Notes under the pieces: model-generated
Told to the model about the DNA's origin: nothing
Databases searched by the model: none
What the model saw: only the letters and a program-made list of their open reading frames with translations
Assembly: GCA_002390285.1 (NCBI GenBank)
Contig: DGPB01000016.1
Coordinates: 124,001 to 188,000, forward strand
Reading direction: 5' to 3'
Length of the DNA: 64,000 nucleotides
From: Cellvibrionales bacterium UBA4451
GTDB taxonomy: Bacteria > Pseudomonadota > Gammaproteobacteria > Pseudomonadales > Porticoccaceae
Part shown: positions 16,538 through 24,523 of the stretch, one piece after another
Layout of the letters: each line of letters opens with the position of its first letter
Numbering within the stretch: the stretch's first letter is position 1
Translations under genes and position numbers: made by a program

Positions 16538-16746
16538 TAGCCAAGTAGGATTATTTTCGCCAAAACCTTAGGGTTATTGCATTAAGCAAAAATTAGCCCC
16601 GAAGCAAGTCGTGCAAGACGTGACTGGCGGGCTCTATATGGTCATTATTCGTATTCAATGAGAGTAGAATTCTCTTTTCAGCAAATCGTTTTTTTGTAAA
16701 AGTTGCGCCCCCTCAAAGTGAGTTCCTCTCTTGCGGGTAAATTTAC
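16538..16746. other. Intergenic region after fabY
   Basis: No gene seen. A hairpin with AGCCC (16595-16599) paired to GGGCT (16629-16633) and an inner AGTC/GACT closes about 60 bases after the fabY stop. It lacks a following T-tract, so it may be a 3' stabilising structure or a Rho-dependent end rather than an intrinsic terminator. The AT-rich part after 16660 presumably holds the speA promoter, but no convincing -35/-10 pair was found. Confidence 0.4.
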
Positions 16747-16845
16747 GTTATTCTTAATAAGTCCGAATAACTTAATAAAGAGTAGCGTGGGTTCGGAGGC
16801 CTGGTTCCTCCGGTTGTTGGTACTGCTCTTTGTCTGCGACAGGGG
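16747..16845 (+). promoter_or_regulatory. Structured 5' leader of the spermidine operon
   Basis: Several pairings are visible. GTTATTC (16747-16753) mirrors GAATAAC (16765-16771). AGAGTAG (16779-16785) can pair with CTGCTCT (16823-16829) and encloses the perfect hairpin CGGAGG/CCTCCG (16794-16799/16807-16812). A last hairpin pairs 16827-16834 with 16838-16845 (8 pairs, three of them G-U, loop TGC). Its 3' arm contains AGGGG, the ribosome binding site of the short ORF that follows. The outer stem and the last hairpin share bases 16827-16829, so they compete. That is the layout of a translational switch. I do not recognise it as a known riboswitch class. Confidence 0.55.
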
Positions 16846-16853
16846 TACTGATA

Positions 16854-16928
16854 ATGACCTTAGTTAATCACGATTTTCTATTACATATTTTTTCTAGTAA
16901 TGATCTGCTCTTGGGGTGGTTTCTTTGA
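16854..16928 (+). CDS. 24-codon leader ORF coupled to speA
   Basis: ATG at 16854 has AGGGG 8 bases upstream. The frame encodes a 24-residue, leucine-rich hydrophobic peptide beginning MTLVNHDFLLHIF and ending LLLGWFL. Its TGA (16926-16928) overlaps the proposed TTG start of speA (TTGA), the usual arrangement for translational coupling. Its ribosome binding site sits in the 3' arm of a hairpin. No Arg, Lys or ornithine-like logic is visible in its codons; seven of 24 residues are Leu. It does not resemble SpeFL of enterobacteria. Function as a polyamine or arginine sensor is inference. Confidence 0.5.
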   Translation: MTLVNHDFLLHIFSSNDLLLGWFL

Positions 16929-18844
16929 CTCGCCATAAAATGACAGGTTGGCAGGTAGCCGACTCCGCTAGCCTCTATGGCATCAACGACTGGGGTGCGG
17001 GTTATTTTGGTCTCTCTGATAAAGGTGAGGTGACCGTTGTTACATCCAAAAATAGCCAGCCGCTAGAAACCTCCCTCATGGACATTGTTGCCGGTCTCGA
17101 GCAACGCGGACATGCCATGCCGGTTTTACTGCGGATTGAAAACTTGCTGGACGAACGCATTGCGCTACTGAACAAAACCTTTGCTGCGGCAATTGCAGAA
17201 TGTGGTTATCAGGGCGAGTACCGGGGCGTCTTTCCCATCAAGGTGAACCAGCAGTGCCACGTGGTTGAAGAAATCACTAAATTTGGTGCGCAGTATCACC
17301 ATGGCCTGGAAGCGGGCAGTAAAGCCGAGCTTATTATTGCCATGTCCCATCTGCGGGATAGCGAAGCCTGCATTGTCTGTAATGGTTATAAAGATGCTGA
17401 GTTCGTGGAGTTGGGCCTACACGCCAGAAAACTGGGCCTTAAGTGCTTTTTTGTGATCGAAACCCCTTCAGAGCTGGCCATTATTCTGGAGGAATCAAAA
17501 CGGCTGGGCGTCGAGCCGCTCATTGGTGTTCGGGTAAAACTGGCAGCAGAAGTAGAAGGCCACTGGTTTGGTGATGGTGGCGACCGATCCCTGTTTGGCC
17601 TGACCACCAATCAATTAATGGATGTGGTCGATCAACTGCGTGAAGCTGGCATGCTGCACTGCTTACAGTTAATGCACTATCACATTGGCTCACAAATCCC
17701 CAATATTCGAAATATTCGTGATGGCTTGCAGGAAGCCTGTCGTTACTACGTGGATCTGGTCAAAGAGGGGGCTCCTCTGGGTTATCTCGACCTTGGGGGT
17801 GGTTTGGCGGTGGATTACACTGGTGCCAAAACCAATGATACCCACAGTAAAAACTATTCCATTGAAGAGTACTGTGTGGATATCGTTGAGACCATAGGTG
17901 AAGCGCTCAATAACAGTGAGATTCCTCACCCCACCATTATTACTGAATCAGGTCGCGCAACCGTGGCCTATTCGTCGGCCCTGTTGTTTAACATTCTCGA
18001 TGTCAGTCATTTTAAACCCCGGCCATTACCCGAGCATTTACCGGAACAGAGCAATGACTTTCTGCATAACCTCTGGTTAACACTTCAAGGCCTAACCGAG
18101 GAAAGCCTGCAAGAGTGCTTTAACGATGCAGTCCATTACCGGGAAGAGGTTCGCCGCATGTTCCGCCAGGGGCAGTTGCAGTTGCGTGAGCTGGCACTGG
18201 CAGAAAATATCTATCTGGAAATTCTCCAGCGCACCCGAGATTTGCTACCAGCACTCAAACGGGTACCGCCCGAGCTGCAAAATCTCGATGAGGCACTGGC
18301 CGATATTTACTATGGCAACTTCAGTCTGTTTCAATCATTGCCCGATGCCTGGGCTATCGATCAAATATTCCCCGTCATGCCGATCCATCGCCTGGATGAA
18401 AAGCCCACCAATAAAGCGGTGATTGGCGATCTGACCTGCGACTCAGATGGCAAGCTGGATTTGTTTGCCAACGCCGATGGTGAATCGCGCACATTGCCAT
18501 TGCACGAACTGAATGCAGGAGAAGAATACTACCTGGGCGTATTCTTGGTGGGTGCTTATCAAGAAACCCTAGGCGACCTGCATAACCTGTTTGGCGATAC
18601 CCACGTGGCCAGTGTTCGTATTGATAGCGATGGCCAGTTTGAGTTTGTTGAAGAAATACAGGGCGACACCATTGGTGATGTTCTGAGCTATGTGGAATAC
18701 AGCCCCAAAGAACTCTATGAGCAATTCCGGGTCAGTGCCGAGGCCGCGGTAAAATCTGGCCGCATTACCGCTGTTGAGCGGCGGCAAATGCTACAAACAT
18801 TTAGTAATAGCCTGAATGGCTATACTTATTTTGAACGAGATTAA
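16925..18844 (+). CDS. speA: Biosynthetic arginine decarboxylase
   Basis: PLP enzyme of the alanine racemase fold that makes agmatine from arginine. 639 residues, close to the family's 630-660. PLP Lys lies in GVFPIKVNQQ; other markers are HHGLEAGSKAEL, HYHIGSQIPN, YLDLGGGLAVDY and TESGRATVAYSSALLF. TTG 16925 is chosen because GGGGTGG precedes it by 5 bases and it overlaps the leader ORF stop; GTG 16916 and ATG 16940 are alternatives with poorer signals. First structural gene of a four-gene operon that ends in spermidine. Confidence 0.93.
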   Translation: MTRHKMTGWQVADSASLYGINDWGAGYFGLSDKGEVTVVTSKNSQPLETSLMDIVAGLEQRGHAMPVLLRIENLLDERIALLNKTFAAAIAECGYQGEYRGVFPIKVNQQCHVVEEITKFGAQYHHGLEAGSKAELIIAMSHLRDSEACIVCNGYKDAEFVELGLHARKLGLKCFFVIETPSELAIILEESKRLGVEPLIGVRVKLAAEVEGHWFGDGGDRSLFGLTTNQLMDVVDQLREAGMLHCLQLMHYHIGSQIPNIRNIRDGLQEACRYYVDLVKEGAPLGYLDLGGGLAVDYTGAKTNDTHSKNYSIEEYCVDIVETIGEALNNSEIPHPTIITESGRATVAYSSALLFNILDVSHFKPRPLPEHLPEQSNDFLHNLWLTLQGLTEESLQECFNDAVHYREEVRRMFRQGQLQLRELALAENIYLEILQRTRDLLPALKRVPPELQNLDEALADIYYGNFSLFQSLPDAWAIDQIFPVMPIHRLDEKPTNKAVIGDLTCDSDGKLDLFANADGESRTLPLHELNAGEEYYLGVFLVGAYQETLGDLHNLFGDTHVASVRIDSDGQFEFVEEIQGDTIGDVLSYVEYSPKELYEQFRVSAEAAVKSGRITAVERRQMLQTFSNSLNGYTYFERD

Positions 18845-18939
18845 AAATGCGTTTTTTCGCCTCAGGGGTGTCCGGTTGGTGTACTCACGAAAAAGTCACC
18901 ATTTTTAATATTAAGTCTTAGTTATTGAAGGAATCAGTT

Positions 18940-20136
18940 ATGTCAAAAATACTGATTATAGGTGCCGGCGGTGTCGGCGGCGTGGTAACTCACAAATGTG
19001 CACAGTTAGTGGATGTGTTTGAAGAAATCGTGCTCGCAAGCCGTAATGAAGCAAAGTGCAAAAAAATAGCGGCCCAACTTAACCGGCCCATCGAAACTGC
19101 TCAAGTGGATGCAGATAACGTCTCCGAACTGGTGGAACTGATCAGCCGGGTAAAACCGGATATGGTGATCAATGTGGCGTTGCCCTATCAGGATCTCACC
19201 ATAATGGATGCCTGCCTGGAAACTGGCGTGCACTATCTGGATACCGCCAACTACGAGCCACTGGATACCGCCAAATTTGAATACAGCTGGCAGTGGGCGT
19301 ATCAGCAGAAATTTGAAAAAGCCGGGTTAATGGCCCTGCTGGGTTCTGGTTTTGATCCCGGTGCCACCAACATGTTTACCGCCTATATCGCCAAACACTA
19401 TTTTGATGAAATCCACACCCTGGATATTATCGACGTCAACGGTGGTGACCACGGCTACCCCTTTGCGACCAACTTCAATCCGGAAATCAATATCCGCGAA
19501 GTCACCGCAGAATGTCGCCACTGGGAAGACGGCCAGTTTGTGGAAACCCCCGCCATGTCCACCCAGCAGACCTTCACCTGCCCGGAAGGCGTTGGCACCT
19601 ACAATATTTACCGTATGTACCACGAAGAGCTGGAAAGCCTCACCAAGCATTTCCCCTCGCTGAAAAAAGCCCAGTTCTGGATGAGCTTTGGCGATGCCTA
19701 TCTAAAACACCTGGAAGTACTGGGCAATGTGGGTATGACCGGCATTGAGCCAGTGGAATACAACGGCCAGCAAATCGTCCCCATCCAGTTTCTAAAAGCC
19801 CTGTTGCCTGACCCCGCCAGTCTTGGCCCTCGCACCAAAGGTAAAACCTGTATTGGTTGCGTGGTAACGGGTATAAAAGACGGCAAAGAAAAAACCGTTT
19901 ACCTCTATAACATCTGCGACCACCAACAGTGCTATGCCGAAGTTCAGTCCCAGGCCATTTCCTATACCACCGGCGTGCCCGCCATGATCGGTGCCAAGAT
20001 GATGCTGGAAGGTAAATGGATGAAGCCCGGCGTCTGGAATATGGAACAATTGGACCCAGACCCCTTTATGGAGGATATGAATAAATACGGTCTTCCTTGG
20101 GTGGTGATTGAAGATCCAGAGTTTGAGCTGGCCTGA
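18940..20136 (+). CDS. Carboxynorspermidine/carboxyspermidine dehydrogenase
   Basis: NADPH-dependent enzyme of the saccharopine dehydrogenase family, 398 residues. It condenses aspartate semialdehyde with putrescine (or diaminopropane) and reduces the imine to carboxyspermidine (or carboxynorspermidine). Rossmann motif IIGAGGVGGVV is at residues 5-15; GSGFDPGATNMFTAY and NGGDHGYPFATNFNPEIN are family hallmarks. ATG 18940 has GAAGGA upstream; TTG 18925 is an alternative. It overlaps nspC by one base (TGATG), and 95 bases separate it from speA. With SpeA and SpeB supplying putrescine, spermidine is the expected product. Confidence 0.92.
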   Translation: MSKILIIGAGGVGGVVTHKCAQLVDVFEEIVLASRNEAKCKKIAAQLNRPIETAQVDADNVSELVELISRVKPDMVINVALPYQDLTIMDACLETGVHYLDTANYEPLDTAKFEYSWQWAYQQKFEKAGLMALLGSGFDPGATNMFTAYIAKHYFDEIHTLDIIDVNGGDHGYPFATNFNPEINIREVTAECRHWEDGQFVETPAMSTQQTFTCPEGVGTYNIYRMYHEELESLTKHFPSLKKAQFWMSFGDAYLKHLEVLGNVGMTGIEPVEYNGQQIVPIQFLKALLPDPASLGPRTKGKTCIGCVVTGIKDGKEKTVYLYNICDHQQCYAEVQSQAISYTTGVPAMIGAKMMLEGKWMKPGVWNMEQLDPDPFMEDMNKYGLPWVVIEDPEFELA

Positions 20137-21320
20137 TGTCAGGTCGCAGAAATCCTTTTGAAGACTTTGACGTCAGTAGAGTGCCTTCTCCCTGTTTTGT
20201 GGTGGATGAGGTGGCGGTTGAGCGCAATCTGAAAATTCTCAATCGGGTACAGGAAGAGAGCGGTGCCAAGGTGTTGGCCGCACTCAAAGCATTTTCTATG
20301 TGGAATCTTGCACCACTGGTATCCAAATATCTTTCCGGTACCTGTGCCAGTGGCTTGCATGAAGCGCGGTTGGGCCGAGAAGAATACGGCGGTGAAGTGC
20401 ATGTGTTTTCTGCCGCCTACACTGAGACTGACCTGCGGGAAATTCTCGAAATCGCCGACCATGTGGTGTTTAACTCGTTTGGTCAGTGGCAACGGTTTCA
20501 GCCACTGTTGAAAGCGGCCAAAGAGGTTCGCCCTCAGTTGCAATTCGGACTTCGCATTAACCCCCAACATTCCGAAGGCGATGTGGCTATCTATGATCCC
20601 TGCGCGCCCTGTTCGCGGTTGGGTATTCCCCGGAGTCAATTTGAAGGCCAATCGCTTGAAGGGCACGCCATAGAAATAACGGGGCTGCATTTTCATACCC
20701 TGTGCGAGCAGGGTGTTGAGCCTCTAAAGCGGACCCTTGCTGCGGTGGACGCACAGTTTGGTGATGTATTGCATCAAATGCAGTGGGTCAATTTTGGTGG
20801 TGGGCACCATATTACCCGGCCGGATTATTACGTGGATGAGCTAATCGAACTGGTAAAAACCTTTAGTGAAAAATATAACGTACAGGTTTTTTTGGAACCG
20901 GGAGAAGCGGTAGCCATTCATACCGGTGTGCTGGTATCGGAAGTGCTGGATCTCACTTGGAATGATATGAATCTGGCCATTCTTGATACTTCGGCCACCT
21001 GCCATATGCCCGATACTCTGGAGATGCCCTATCGTGCGGATATTCTGGGCGCGGGTTTGCCGGAGCAGTATCCACACACTTACCGTTTGGGTGGGATGAC
21101 CTGCCTTGCCGGTGATGTGATTGGCGATTACAGTTTTAACCAGCCCCTTAAAGTGGGCGAGCGATTGGTCTTCGATGATATGAGCCACTACACCATGGTG
21201 AAAACTACCACCTTTAATGGTATTAACCTGCCATCGATTGCCATTTGGAATTCGGAAACGGATGAACTGAGGCTGGTGAAGCAGTTTGGGTATGACGATT
21301 TTAAAAGTCGCTTAAGTTGA
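20136..21320 (+). CDS. nspC: Carboxynorspermidine/carboxyspermidine decarboxylase
   Basis: PLP-dependent decarboxylase related to diaminopimelate decarboxylase, 394 residues. It removes CO2 from carboxyspermidine to give spermidine. Seen: PLP Lys in VLAALKAFSMW, HFHTLCEQ, the glycine-rich VNFGGGHHITR, LEPGEAVAIHTG, and the active-site Cys region ATCHMPDTLEMPYR. It is fused by a one-base overlap to the dehydrogenase, so the two are made together. No speD or speE is present in this window. Confidence 0.93.
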   Translation: MSGRRNPFEDFDVSRVPSPCFVVDEVAVERNLKILNRVQEESGAKVLAALKAFSMWNLAPLVSKYLSGTCASGLHEARLGREEYGGEVHVFSAAYTETDLREILEIADHVVFNSFGQWQRFQPLLKAAKEVRPQLQFGLRINPQHSEGDVAIYDPCAPCSRLGIPRSQFEGQSLEGHAIEITGLHFHTLCEQGVEPLKRTLAAVDAQFGDVLHQMQWVNFGGGHHITRPDYYVDELIELVKTFSEKYNVQVFLEPGEAVAIHTGVLVSEVLDLTWNDMNLAILDTSATCHMPDTLEMPYRADILGAGLPEQYPHTYRLGGMTCLAGDVIGDYSFNQPLKVGERLVFDDMSHYTMVKTTTFNGINLPSIAIWNSETDELRLVKQFGYDDFKSRLS

Positions 21321-21352
21321 GATTTGAAGTTTAAAAGTTGAGAGCATGAGAA

Positions 21353-22231
21353 ATGAGTGATACAGCAATGAGTGAATACCCACACTTTCTCGGCTCCGAA
21401 ATAGCACAGGGCGACCCGACTGATGCTCTGTTCCATATTATCCCCGTGCCTTATGAGCGAACCGTGAGCTATGGTGGCGGTACTGCCAAAGGTCCTTTGG
21501 CCATTCTCGATGCCTCCTGGCAACTGGAAACCTGGGATGGCAAAAGCACGCCCTGTGAGCGGGGTATTTATACCCGAGAAGCCATTGATTGTGAGGGCGA
21601 AGAATCCGCTGTGATAGAACGCATAGCAGCGGCTACCAAAGAGGTTGTATCCCTAGGGAAAATACCCATAGCCATTGGCGGAGAACATACGGTAACCGGC
21701 GGTGTTATTAAGGGCTTACTGGATGCGGGTATTACCGATTTTGGCGTGGTGCAGATCGACGCTCATGCCGATTTGCGCGATGCCTATGAAGGCAACCCCC
21801 TAAGCCATGCTTCGGTGATGAAACGAATTGTAGATTTGGGGATTCCTCTCTACCAGTTAGGCGTCCGTGCTTACTGTGAAGAAGAAAAAGAAGCCCGAGA
21901 AAAATACGGTGTGCATTTTCAGGATGCCGATCAGCTGGTGCCTAACAATATCACCGAGATTACCCTGCCGGATGACTTCCCGAAAAAAGTCTTTTTTACT
22001 CTGGACATCGACGGCATGGACCCATCCGTTTTCCCATCCACCGGCACCCCGGTTCCCGGTGGTTTGGGTTGGTATCAAACTCTGAGCCTGTTTGAGTCCA
22101 TAGCGGATCAGCGAGAGATTATCGGGTTTGATTTAATGGAATTTGCGCCGATTCAGGGTTTTCATGCCTATGAGTTTGCTGCGGCACAGTTGATCTATAA
22201 GATGATGGGAATTGTTCAGCGAAATAAATAA
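21353..22231 (+). CDS. speB: Agmatinase (agmatine ureohydrolase)
   Basis: Dimanganese hydrolase of the arginase/ureohydrolase family, 292 residues, converting agmatine to putrescine and urea. Metal ligands are visible in GGEHTVTGG, DAHADLRDAY and DIDGMDPSVFPSTGTP. An in-frame ATG at 21368 (MSEYPHF) is a possible later start; neither has a strong ribosome binding site. Downstream of speA, the dehydrogenase and nspC, it completes arginine to agmatine to putrescine to spermidine in one operon. Substrate assignment rests on this context, since the family also includes other guanidino hydrolases. Confidence 0.88.
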   Translation: MSDTAMSEYPHFLGSEIAQGDPTDALFHIIPVPYERTVSYGGGTAKGPLAILDASWQLETWDGKSTPCERGIYTREAIDCEGEESAVIERIAAATKEVVSLGKIPIAIGGEHTVTGGVIKGLLDAGITDFGVVQIDAHADLRDAYEGNPLSHASVMKRIVDLGIPLYQLGVRAYCEEEKEAREKYGVHFQDADQLVPNNITEITLPDDFPKKVFFTLDIDGMDPSVFPSTGTPVPGGLGWYQTLSLFESIADQREIIGFDLMEFAPIQGFHAYEFAAAQLIYKMMGIVQRNK

Positions 22232-22259
22232 GCACGACACTCTTATTAAGTTGGCGACT

Positions 22260-23726
22260 CTAATCGATTCCTAGTGAATCCCAAAGCCCATCAATTTTCT
22301 CTTTCACCGCGGCATCCATTTCAATTGGCGTGCCCCATTCACGGTTGGTTTCTCCGGGCAATTTATTGGTGGCATCAAACCCAACTTTTGATCCGAGACC
22401 GGAAACGGGTGAGGCAAAGTCCAAATAGTCGATGGGAGTATTGTCGATTATCACGGTATCGCGGCGTGGATCCATTCGGGTAGTCATCGCCCAGATCACA
22501 TCATTCCAGTCTCGGGCATTCACATCGTCGTCGGTAACAATCACAAACTTGGTGTACATAAACTGGCGGAGGAACGACCACACCCCCATCATCACCCGCT
22601 TGGCGTGGCCGGGGTATTGCTTCTTCATGGTCACGACGGCCATGCGGTAGGAGCAGCCTTCGGGTGGCAGATAAAAATCGGTAATTTCCGGGAACTGTTT
22701 TTTCAATATGGGCACAAACACTTCGTTCAGTGCTACACCCAGAATAGCGGGTTCATCCGGTGGTCTGCCGGTGTAAGTACTGTGGTAAATCGGATCTTTG
22801 CGATGGGTGATACGCTCCACGGTAAATACCGGGAATTGCTCGACTTCGTTGTAGTAGCCGGTGTGGTCGCCAAAGGGGCCTTCTTCAGCCATTTCATCCG
22901 GGTAAATAAAGCCTTCCAGAATAAATTCCGCACTGGCGGGAACCTGCAAGTCACTGCCAAGGCAGGTGGCGACATCCGTTTTTTTCCCACGCAGTAATCC
23001 TGCAAAGGCGTATTCGGACAGGGTGTCGGGAACGGGTGTAACCGCACCTAAAATGGTGGCGGGGTCTGCCCCGAGCGCCACAGCAATGGGAAACGGTTCA
23101 CCGGGATGGGCCAGTTGCCAGTCACGAAAATCCAGCGCACCACCGCGGTGGGATAGCCAGCGCATAATCAGTTTGTTTTTGCCGATGACCTGTTGGCGGT
23201 AGATACCGAGATTCTGGCGTTCTTTTTCTGGCCCACGGGTAATGACCAGTGGCCAGGTAATCAGTGGCCCCGCATCACCGGGCCAGCAGGTTTGAATTGG
23301 TAGTTTGCCCAGATCAACGTCATCAGCTTCAATCACCACGGCCTGACAAGGGGCTTTTTTCACCACGTTGGTGGGCATATTGAGAATGGGCTTGAATTGA
23401 TGGCGTTTGTCCCACAGGTCTTTCATGCCCTTGGGTGGTTCGGGTTCTTTGAGAAAGGCGAGTAATTCACCCACTTCGCGCATACCCGACAAATTCTCTT
23501 GGCCCATACCCATGGCGACTCTTTCAGGGGTGCCAAACAGATTACCTAATACCGGAATATCAAACCCTTTGGGGTTTTCAAACAACAGTGCAGGCCCGCC
23601 GGCACGCAGGGTGCGGTCGCAGATTTCCGTCATTTCCAGATAGGGGTCAACTTCCGCTGTGATGCGCTTTAATTCACCGCGTTGTTCTAGGAAATCGATA
23701 AATTCTCGCAGGTCAGAGTGTTTCAT
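22260..23726 (-). CDS. ubiD: 4-hydroxy-3-polyprenylbenzoate decarboxylase
   Basis: Prenylated-FMN-dependent decarboxylase of ubiquinone synthesis, 488 residues, the usual UbiD length. Recognisable stretches: MKHSDLREFIDFLEQRGEL, GGPALLFENPKG, the EGPFGDHTGYY region with the conserved catalytic Glu, and DPRRDTVIIDNTPIDYLDFASP. It needs the flavin prenyltransferase UbiX, not seen here. It is tail-to-tail with speB with 28 bp between and no clear terminator. Confidence 0.95.
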   Translation of the reverse strand: MKHSDLREFIDFLEQRGELKRITAEVDPYLEMTEICDRTLRAGGPALLFENPKGFDIPVLGNLFGTPERVAMGMGQENLSGMREVGELLAFLKEPEPPKGMKDLWDKRHQFKPILNMPTNVVKKAPCQAVVIEADDVDLGKLPIQTCWPGDAGPLITWPLVITRGPEKERQNLGIYRQQVIGKNKLIMRWLSHRGGALDFRDWQLAHPGEPFPIAVALGADPATILGAVTPVPDTLSEYAFAGLLRGKKTDVATCLGSDLQVPASAEFILEGFIYPDEMAEEGPFGDHTGYYNEVEQFPVFTVERITHRKDPIYHSTYTGRPPDEPAILGVALNEVFVPILKKQFPEITDFYLPPEGCSYRMAVVTMKKQYPGHAKRVMMGVWSFLRQFMYTKFVIVTDDDVNARDWNDVIWAMTTRMDPRRDTVIIDNTPIDYLDFASPVSGLGSKVGFDATNKLPGETNREWGTPIEMDAAVKEKIDGLWDSLGID

Positions 23727-23951
23727 ATTGGGGCCACAAATGGAGATGTGCCAAGTGTTACGGCAACGACGAGGGATTGCAAGAAGGCCGGTAAAAGTTG
23801 GTAGGCACAGATTTCAAAGCATTAGCGTGAGGGGTTTGAGTTAAGGGTAATGCAAATCAGGGTTAAAGGCGTTACATTTAGTGTAGTGAATGGCATGTAA
23901 TGTAATTGTTCAGTGCATCGATCTTGATAGTGTTGGAGTTGGAGTTGGGAT

Positions 23952-24398
23952 TTGGACGGGTTGGCAACAGTATTCTTTTTCAATTGTGTCGTGGTAGCGA
24001 TTGCCGTGTTGGTTCATTACGAGGCGTTGTATCGACTGGCCATTTTTTTGCCTAGATTACGAATTCAACCACGTTTTCGAGTGTTGGTCGGTGTGTCCGG
24101 TGTTTTTCTTGCGCATGTGACGGAAATTTGGGTGTTCACTTTCGCCTATTATCTGCTATTGACGTGGGGTAGTTACGGTTCACTTGAGGGTAATTTTGAT
24201 GGTTCCCTTCTGGATTGTGGTTATTTTTCATTTAGCAACTACACGTCGCTGGGTTATGGAGACATTGAGCCCCTTGGCCACATTCGTTTTCTCGCAGGAC
24301 TCGAGGCGTTGACAGGCCTGATTCTGATCGCGTGGACCGCATCGTTTATGTACATCGAAATGCAGAAGTTTTGGGTTGCAGGGAGGAGCCGGTCGTAA
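23952..24398 (+). CDS. Small ion channel family protein
   Basis: 148-residue membrane protein with two or three hydrophobic segments (about 5-30, 46-72 and 112-138) and a pore-loop sequence YTSLGYGDIEPLG just before the last helix, matching the K+ channel selectivity filter pattern TxGYGD. No cytoplasmic RCK or cyclic-nucleotide domain. The start is probably TTG 23952, with GGAG 7 bases before it. Stand-alone two-helix channels of this kind occur in many gammaproteobacteria without known physiology. Ion selectivity is inferred from the filter only. Confidence 0.75.
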   Translation: MDGLATVFFFNCVVVAIAVLVHYEALYRLAIFLPRLRIQPRFRVLVGVSGVFLAHVTEIWVFTFAYYLLLTWGSYGSLEGNFDGSLLDCGYFSFSNYTSLGYGDIEPLGHIRFLAGLEALTGLILIAWTASFMYIEMQKFWVAGRSRS

Positions 24399-24424
24399 CC
24401 TTGGCTGATTTCCTGATGTTAGTT

Positions 24425-24449
24425 TTGGCCCAGAAGTCTTCTGGGCCAA
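24425..24449. terminator. Long perfect hairpin after the channel gene
   Basis: TTGGCCCAGAAG and CTTCTGGGCCAA flank a single T: a 12-base perfect inverted repeat starting 27 bases after the channel stop. It is GC-rich enough to terminate, but only a short ATTT follows, so its efficiency is uncertain. It may also limit read-through from purU on the other strand. Confidence 0.5.
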
Positions 24450-24459
24450 TTTGGTGCTT

Positions 24460-24523
24460 TCAAGTAAAAGCCAGGCTCACTCAAGAAAAAGCCAGTCCTG
24501 TTCAAGTAAAAAAGAGTGGTTAC
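24460..24523. repeat. Three 21-22 bp imperfect tandem repeats
   Basis: Units begin at 24460 (TCAAGTAAAAGCCAG), 24481 (TCAAGAAAAAGCCAG) and 24502 (TCAAGTAAAAAAGAG), and a partial fourth TCAAAGA starts at 24524. The period of 21-22 bp equals two helical turns. The array runs into the purU stop codon. Function is unknown; replication slippage is the simplest origin. Confidence 0.55.

Noticed and set aside
16595..16633. Intrinsic terminator after fabY
   Set aside because: Hairpin is present but no T-tract follows it, so it is described only as a structure in the intergenic region.
20139..20696. 185-codon frame antisense to nspC
   Set aside because: Fully within the certain nspC gene, no start signal, composition typical of an antisense shadow.
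23659..23844. 61-codon plus-strand frame near the ubiD start
   Set aside because: Mostly antisense to ubiD; basic, low-complexity peptide, no ribosome binding site.
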